Below are positions 37,301 to 46,300 of a stretch of DNA of 64,000 nt, piece by piece. The DNA lies in assembly GCA_023362775.1 (NCBI GenBank), contig JALMGJ010000011.1, forward strand, positions 25,715,501-25,779,500. The letters are read 5' to 3'. The notes below the pieces were generated by a model. That model saw only the letters and a program-made list of their open reading frames with translations, was not told the origin of the DNA and did no database searches. The translations under genes were made by a program, and so were the position numbers. The stretch's first letter is position 1. Each line of letters opens with the position of its first letter. This DNA is from Charina bottae. Its lineage: Eukaryota > Chordata > Lepidosauria > Squamata > Charinaidae.

Positions 37301-40300
37301 TGGAGAAGTAAAGATAGAATCCCTTCATACTGAAGTTCTTCACTTGGGGTCATCTGAAAGAAGGAAAGGCCAGGGGTTTTATAATTCATCACTGGAGCAG
37401 AGCCATAAATGAGCTGAAGAGAGAATGAGAATAGAGAGATGGTAACTGTCACAGTTAATTATTCTTTTCCAACATTCAAAGTTCTTCACATGTTAAATAA
37501 AAGGTCTTACAAGAAGACTACATCATATCATTCAACTGTATTATGTGGTAGCTTTGAGTGAAGCTTATAGTTTCTGCCTTGAGGTCTCTTCATTATGTTA
37601 GGATTTCGGGAGTAACGTCCTATTTTTTTTAAAAAATGCTTTTAGCAATGAACTTTGTTGAAAGGAAAACATTTCGTCCTTTCCTTTCCTTTCCTTTCCT
37701 TTCCTTTCCTTTCCTTTCCTTTCCTTTCCTTTCCTTTCCTTTCCTTTCCTTTCCTTTCCTCTCTGTCTCTTAATATGAATTCATGACTTTAAATTTCTAT
37801 TTTTTTGCAGTTTGCTTTCACCCAAAAAATTATTAGATTTATTCTCTCCATTGAGGGGACTATTCTGAAATGAATACTGTCATGGTAGTCTTCCCATCAT
37901 GAAAGCAACAGAGACAATATTAATTATGAATGTCTCTTTATATCTTATTTGATATAATAAAGTCAAGTACCCACTCTTGTGAGTTAAGGTATGGATAGGC
38001 TTTAATGAATGGGAAGAACCTTAGCTGTGTTGATGTGAGAGAAAAGGGAACTAAAGTTCAGAAAGGGTGATGTCATCTGCTGATCAAAGGAAGATGGAAT
38101 AGTAGTGGAGAATGTTAGAGAATGTTATTTATTTATTTATTTATTTATTTTTCATATTTCTATCACCGCCTATCTCCCACAAAGGGGGATTCTATTCTAT
38201 TCACAGTAGCTTTTGTAGAATTATCTCTGAGATTGTTATACTTAATCTGGATAACTGTATATATTATTTTTCCAAAAACAAATAGTTTGTATTAATCAAT
38301 TTTCAAACATAAAACAATATAGCATAAGAATGGACAATTCACATACAGAAAAATAAAGGAAATTACACAACGAATAAATACATAAAAAAACAAGAACAAG
38401 AACAACATGTAATTTTAACTATATCCCAAGTTCACCTGATTTTGTAAGCGTTTAAAAGGAAAAAATTAGGTTTTCAATGTTGACCAGGACTGTCCAAGAT
38501 TTTTTTCCAAAGATAATGGGACAATTTCTGATTAACCAATTATATAATTTATATATTATATAATTATATAATTTCCTCCAAAATCTCTAAATCACACATC
38601 TCTTATTTTGCTATTGTTTCATTTTGTTCTCAGTCCTTTCAATTGTGTGTGTTTGTTGGATAAGTCCCTGCAGTTTTTTGGCAAGGTTTTTCAGAAGTGG
38701 TTTTCCATTGCCTTCTTCTTTCTAGGGTTGAGAGAGAGTGACTTGCCCAAGTTAACCTTGTTGGCTTTCATGCTTAAGGCAGGACTACATCTCACAGTCT
38801 CCTGGTTTCTAGCCTGATGCCTTAACCACTAGACCAAAGGGGCTCTCTTTGCTATTGTTAAAATATGGAAAAACCCATCTTTGTTTTCAAATGTTAAATT
38901 CTAAGTAGTTGGTATATAATTTAGTACAATATGCATATCTTTAAAAAGCAGAGCTTTCTCAATAAATTTATCAAATTATTGTCAAAACATTTCTCAAAAA
39001 TTGATGTAAGGAAGAACATAACATATGAGTTAAAGTTCTTCCAATGCCAAAACAAATAACCATTAGTCCATCCTTTAGAAAACATGCTAGATGGTGTCCA
39101 GTAGACATGAAAAACAATATTTTGATTATTTAATTCCAACTTTAAATCACAGGAGATAAATGTAGCATCCTTCAAAACATGACTATTGGTTGAAAAGAAC
39201 TGGAGTGAACTTTTAGATACTTAAATCCCTAAATATTTAATAAAATGAGTAGGGACCAAAAATTCTGGTTGTGTACACCATTCTGGTGAGACATCCAATC
39301 CTAAAGGAGTTAAATTCAATTTACCCCAATTAATCTTATATCCAAAATATGAGCCATATGACTGAAATTTACTGATTAGAGCCCTTTGCAATTCAACTGG
39401 TTCAGAGATCATGCAATATAAAATAATCTAAGCAATAGGTGAAGAATAATATATTGATATCTATCTAAGAAAAAAAGTTTAAATTAACAAATGGACAAGG
39501 AATTTTGTATTATCTGAACTTTGTCTAAATTGTACAAAAATAGGTTGAGATGGGTGAATAATACCTGTCAAAACTAATTGAAATCTTTTGTATTTTCAAG
39601 ATTGTGGTTGAATTTCCATCTGTAATTTAAAAAAAATTATAAACCTAACATCTATAGTTCTTACAAAAGTCTATAATTTCTGATAATACTGATAAAATTG
39701 TTGATTACTCTGTAAATTATCCATTGTTTTCTGACCCTTATCCAATAAAGATACCAGTTGATGTACTAGTTATAGACCTATGGCATTATTATTTGGCTGC
39801 CTTTTTTATCTAGTTGATGTGCTAATAGCCTTTTTTTCAGATTCCCAATATTTCATTTTAAGTCTCTTTAAGCTAAATTCAACTTGATCTCCATAAAATT
39901 CACACAAACCGATCTTGGCCTGTCAATGTTTATTATAATTTGATTCTAAAGGATTATTAGCATATATGAGGGGAAAAACAGTTTAATCTCATATTCCAAA
40001 TTGTTCTGATCCATTAATCTTTTTTCCTTATAAGCAGAAGCTTAAGAAATAATATCTCCCCTTATATAAGCTTTTTATGAATCCCAAACCAGTAATGAAA
40101 CAGTTGAATTCAAAGTAAGTTTAAAAAATTGTGTTCTGTTTTTTATATAATTCACAAATCTTCTTGTTGCAGCTAGGTATTTATATACGACCTTAAGTTC
40201 TTGAAAAAAAGCATCCTGAATGTTAAGTATTAATGTCACTGGAATATGATCAGAAATAACTATAGACTGTATATCAGAGTCTATAACACAACATAGTAGT

Positions 40301-43300
40301 GAAGAATAAACCAAAAAACAATCTCTCATAGAACAAACTTTATGAGCGCGTGAAAAAAATGTATATATTTTGTCAGTTAGATGTTGATAGTGCCATATGT
40401 AATCTACCAATTGAAATTCTTAATATAAGCTTGTAAACCCTTTTTATTATAATTTTGTTTATATATGAACTTTTTGGGCAAAATGTTTCTATCCCTATTA
40501 AGTCTAGAACTAAATTAAAGTCTCCACCAATTCTTAAGTGATCATATGCAACATTAAATGATGTTGACATATAATTGTAAACATCCTCAGGAATTCTTGC
40601 TGTAGGGCCATAAAAATTAACCAGCCCAATGTACACATTCATTAAACCCAAGATAATACAGCATAGTAACCTTTTGGATCAATAACCTGCAGTCCCACAG
40701 TTACTGCAAAGATTTCTTAATTAATACTATTACACCAGCATTGTTGGTACTGATTTTTAAGAAGTTGAAGAATATGGGGGGGCGGAGCGTCGGGGACATG
40801 GAGTAGCAGCGTGCATCGGAGAACTCCCAGTCAGAAAGAAATTAAAAGCTGGACTCCTACGTTTAAACAACATATAGATAAATGTCGACGGGTGAGTCGG
40901 AAGCTGAAAAAGCCTAGACTGGAACTTTATAATTTATTTTGACTTTGTTATCAAAAGTAAGTTGGATAGACTTACTTTCGGTTTTAACTCTGGGCAGAGA
41001 GCTAATGCCTAGAGGGAAGAATTTAACTCAGCAGACTCTTCCAGCTTGGAACAGGGTTAAAAATAAAAATAAACCCTCGGACAGGAGTTTAGAACATTTG
41101 GAAAGAGTTGAAACTAATGAAGTAATTATGTCTGATAAAAAAGACTTAGAAAGGTCTAAAATGAGGCGGAATTCGGAGGTGGAAGTAATGAGTAATGGAG
41201 CAGCTAATTATCGTATACAGGAGGCAGCTGCTGTCGTCAGGCAGAAAGAGAAGGGAGAGAAAGAAAAGAAAATGGCTGTGGATCTGGAGGAGATGATGAC
41301 AAGATTTGCAGAAATGCAGAAAAATAATGAGACTCTCAGAGCTCAGATAGTGGACGAGATATTAACAGGAGTAAATAAAACACTCTTGGGAATTAAGCAG
41401 GAAATTAAAGTTGTAAGTAAGCGAGTGGAGGAATTGGAGAAAACAGTAACATATAATCAGAAGAAGATGGTGGAATATAACATTAAGTTTGAGCAATGGG
41501 AGTTGAAGATGATTGATATTCAAGATCGAGAACGCAGATCTAATGTACGCATTCATGGGCTCCCAGAGCAGTCTGGGGAAAATCCAAGGAATTTGAGAGA
41601 AAAAGTGATGGAGTGGTTGAAGAATGTGGTAAAAGATGTTAATTGGGAAAATGCAGATTTGGAACATATCCACAGAGCTACCTTTATGAGAGGAGGACTG
41701 ACCCCCAGAGACATTATTATGAGATTTCAAAGTTATTATAAGAAAGAACTTTTTATGAGGGCTACTCAACAAGCCATTGGAGGGCTACAATATCAGAAAG
41801 TCCCGGTTCAGGTCTTTAATGATCTCTGCCCAGAAACAATAAATTGGAGGAGGAGTGTGAAGCCTTGTATTGCTGTTCTGAAGAACAAGGGAATTGTGTA
41901 TAACTGGGGATACCCTGTATTTTTAAAGTTTCGATGGGCAGGGAAATTTCATAAAATAATATCATTGGAACAAGGGATGGAGCTGTTACACCAGCTGGAT
42001 TTAAGGAAGCAGAGAGAAGACGAAGTGGAAGAACCAGTGGAAGAACTGGAAGTAGCAGGAGGAAACAAGATATTATTATAAAGGAGTGAAGAAAATATTG
42101 TACCTGAGACAAGACATAAGGAAGATGGACTGGGAGATAATGATTCGGTGTTGATGCTGTTATGTGAAACCGGGGAACTGCCTCCCCCCCCCCTTGAGGA
42201 GTTCATGAGAACTATGGGAGAGGTTGATAACCTCCGGAAGAGGGGGGAAGCTCTTTTGTGTTTGTATGGGGGTGGGTGGGGGGAGGGTAAGGGATTGGGA
42301 ACTAAGGGGTTTGTTAAAGGTTTCACTTCAAAGGACCAACTAAGAAAAAATGTACAAATTTCATGGAGAATACATTAAGGTTTACAACTTTAAATGTTAA
42401 AGGGCTAGGATCAAATATTAAAAGGAAGAGGGTGGAAGCACTATTGCATAAAGACAAAGCAGACATAATATTTTTACAATAGACACATCAGGTGAAGGAG
42501 GGGGTAAATGAACTTAAATTAAGATGGTCAGCTGCTTATGAAAAGGCATATGGGACTTCTAAAGCAAGAGGAGTGGCAATCATAATATCAAAGAAATGTG
42601 GTTTTAATGTAATAAAGACAAAAAAGGATTCTATGGGTAGATATATAATGATACAGGGGGAGTTGGGGGGAGAGGAATATACTTTGGTTAACATCTATGC
42701 CCCAAATGTGAAACAGAAGCAGTTTTATGAGAAGGTGTTTAAAGATATGGAGGATTTTCAGAATGGTTATATTGTAATGGCAGGGGATTTTAATATGGTA
42801 ATGGATAAACAGAAGGATAAATCCAATCCCTCAGTAGAGGAGTGGCGTAATAATTTTACAGATTTAACTATAATTATGAATAAAAATGAGTTGAAGGATG
42901 TCTGGAGAATAACACGAGGAGAAGAAAACAAATTTACTTTTTATTCATTGGTGTTTAAGAGTTATTCAAGAATAGATTATATTTTTGTGTCTAAAAGTTT
43001 AGTTTCTAAAATAATGAATACTGAAATAGCGGTTATTAAGGTCACGGACCATGCATTGGTTAATATGGATATTAAAATTAAAAAAGATTATAAAGAAGCT
43101 AAGAGATGGAGGTTAGATACAAGTATTTTTAATTACAAGCATATTGTGGACAAAATTGGAAAGGAATGGCAGGATATATGGGATATTAATGATACAGGAC
43201 AATGTACACAAGCGGTATTATGGGATACAATGAAAGCAGTAATGAGAGGAATCTGTAAAGGAGGGGAAACAATTGGAGGAAGAAATTAAAGAGTTGGAGT

Positions 43301-46300
43301 GGAAATATATAAAAGATAGGGATAAACAGATATATGCAAGATTACAAGCAAAGAGGAAGGAATTGGAGAATAAAGATATGGAGAAGGTGCAGAGAAATTT
43401 GATATATTTGAAAAGGGAATTTTTTGAACACAGTAATAAAAATTCTAAAATGCTGGCTAGGTCTGCACAATCGAAAAAGGCGAGGAATTTAATTGGAGTG
43501 ATTAAAGACAAAATGGGAAAAAGCTATAATTGGATGAAGGATAAAATAAGAGTCTTTCGAGACTTTTATCAAGAACTATATTCTTCAAGGGGTAACCCCA
43601 TAAGGAAGATAAGAGAATATATAAGGAAGTATTGTAAAATAAAATTGCAGGAGGTTGACAGGGAGGTAATGGAGCAACAAGTATTAGATAAGGAAATAGA
43701 AGACGTTATTGATAAATTAAAAGGGGGGAAGTCTCCAGGAGTAGATGGATTGGGACCGGAATATTACAAAATATTAAAAAAATTATTGGTATCTAAATTA
43801 AAGGTATTATATAACAGAATTATAGAGGGTGGTAGGATGCCACCATCATGGGAACAATCGTTAATTATATTAATACCAAAGGCTGATAAAGATCTGACAG
43901 ATCCTGGATCATACAGACCTATCTCACTAATAAATCAGGATGCTAAAATATTGACAGCAATAATGGCAAAAGGAATGAATACTTTTATATTTAAATATAT
44001 TAATAAGGATCAATGTGGTTTTGTTGCGGGAAGGCAGATGTCAAATTTAACTGGACGAGTGTTGAATATAATAAATATAATAAATAAGAAAGGATTGAAA
44101 GCAGGTTTAATAGCCTTGGATATATTTAAAGCCTTTGATTGTGTGGAATGGCCAGCTTTAAAAATAATAATAGAAACCTGTGGATTTGGTGAAAGATTTA
44201 AACGATTGATAGATCAATTATATCAACGAAATAATGCAATGGTTGTGGTTAATGATGGAATGACTGATCAAATTCCACTAGCCCGAGGTACGAGGCAAGG
44301 TTGTCCTCTTTCCCCGATTTTGTTCACCTTAGTTATAGAAATCTTAGCCAATGTCATTAGAGAAGATGAAAGCATTAAAGGGATTGGGAATAAAAGGAAA
44401 ATTAAAGTAAATATGTTTGCAGATGATACATTATTAACTATTGAAAATCCACTGGAGTCGTTGGAGGGAATAGGAGGATATTTGAAAGAATTTGGGGAAA
44501 TGACAGGGTTACAAATAAATTGGTCTAAATCAGAAATGATGTTATTTAATTACAGTAAGGAGAGAGAACGATGGTTTATGAATAATAATAAAACAAATAT
44601 TAAATTAAGGAATTCAATAAAATATTTAGGAATAAATATAACAAGAGAATTGGAGAGTTTAGAAAAGGAAAATTTCCATAAATTAAAGCAAGAGATTAAA
44701 AAGAAGTTAGAGGAGTATAGGAAAATTAAATTATCGTGGTTTGGCAGAATAGCAATTATTAAAATGAAGATTTTACCTAGAATAAACTTTTTATTTAGGA
44801 TGTTACCAATTATGGTATCAGAGACAGAAATTAAGAGTTGGCAAACCATGATTAACAATTACTGTAATGGAGATAAGAAAGCAAGGGTGAATAAAAAAAG
44901 ATGGTACAAACCTCAAAAAGTTGGAGGATTGGGGCTCCCGAATTTAAGATTATATTATATAGCAAATCAAATAAGATATATTATAGATGGGATAGTAGGA
45001 CAAGGAGAGTTGAATTGGTTGGAGATGGAGACTCAAGTATTGGAATGGAAATTGGAAAATGTATTTTTTAATAAACCTAGTAAGAAATGGCTGGAAGGAG
45101 TTGAGAACCCCTTTTTAAAAACTATTTTGAGGATTTGGGTAAAATATAAGGAAAAACTAATGCCAGTGGTCTCCCCTTTGACTCCAGTGGTGATGATGGA
45201 AAAATTCCCTATAAATTTAAAGAAGGAATTGGAAAAGGAATTGAGGGGGAAGAAAATATTTCAAATAAAGGATTGGGTGAAAGAAATTAATAGTAAAGAT
45301 AGAATAAGAGAGGTATTAAGGGAAAGAAAGTTATCTTGGTTTAACTATACACAATTAGAGAAATGGATTCAGAAATGGATAAAGGAAAATAAAGAATGTA
45401 GAGATTATACAAGATTTGAGAAAATGATTATAGAAAGAGAAGATAAAGAAGAAAATTTTGTTATAAAAGGAGAAACAAGTGAAATTTATAAGATATTATT
45501 AGAAACAGAAGATCAACAAGATTATCTTAAATCATTATGGGATGATTTAGTAAAACAAATAAGTAATCAGAGTTGGGAAAAAATTTGGGACATGCGTATT
45601 TTAAAAACTATGTCCATAAGGATAAAAGAAAATTATTTTAAATTGGTATGGAGATGGTACCTGACTCCTGTAAGATTAAATCAAATAAATAAGAAATATT
45701 CAGTATTATGTTGGAGGGGGTGTCAGGAGTTGGGTACCTATCTCCATATGTGGTGGGGTTGCAAACAGATACAGATATTTTGGTAGAAGATATTTAAAGA
45801 GATAAACGAGATAATTGGAATGAATATGGAAGCATGTCCGGAAATAGCACTGTTATCAATTTATAATAAGGTTACCTGTACTCAGGATACTAAAAATTTA
45901 ATTACAAACTTAATGACAGCAGCAAGATTAATAATAGCAAGGAAATGGAAAGTACAAGGGGAATATCAAATTGAGGAATGGTACAAAGAAGTATGGGATA
46001 TGGCAATCAATGATAAATTAACATCTAATATTAGAGTTAGAAGGGGATTACAGATTTGAAATAATTTTGTAGAAATTTGGAATATATTTGTAGAATATGT
46101 ATTATTAAAAGGGAAAGGATGTACACCTTCGAAAGAATTATTATCTTTTTGGAAAGAGGAATTATTAAGACAATAGTGGTCCTGGGGGTGGGGTGCACAT
46201 TGTAAGGTTTTTTTGTTTTTTGTTATAATTATGATTAATAAATGTATATGTATATAAATGCATAATAAAATAAAATTATATATAAAAAAAAGTTGAAGAA

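Larger units (their letters stand above)
40776..46289 (+). mobile_element. L1 LINE of a second lineage, near full length, inactivated
   Basis: 5514 bases in intron 2 of gene B, antisense to the receptor, with a 14-base duplication aagttgaagaatat (40762-40775 and 46290-46303). Gene A shows the empty site at about 12940. The 5' leader is short (about 230 bases, starting with a G-run). ORF1 is open and ORF2 is broken. Protein similarity to the L1 at 26584 is clear but low, so this is a separate L1 family. Confidence 0.93.

Noticed and set aside
41362..41772. 136-codon minus-strand open frame
   Set aside because: Antisense shadow of L1 ORF1, with no motif of its own.
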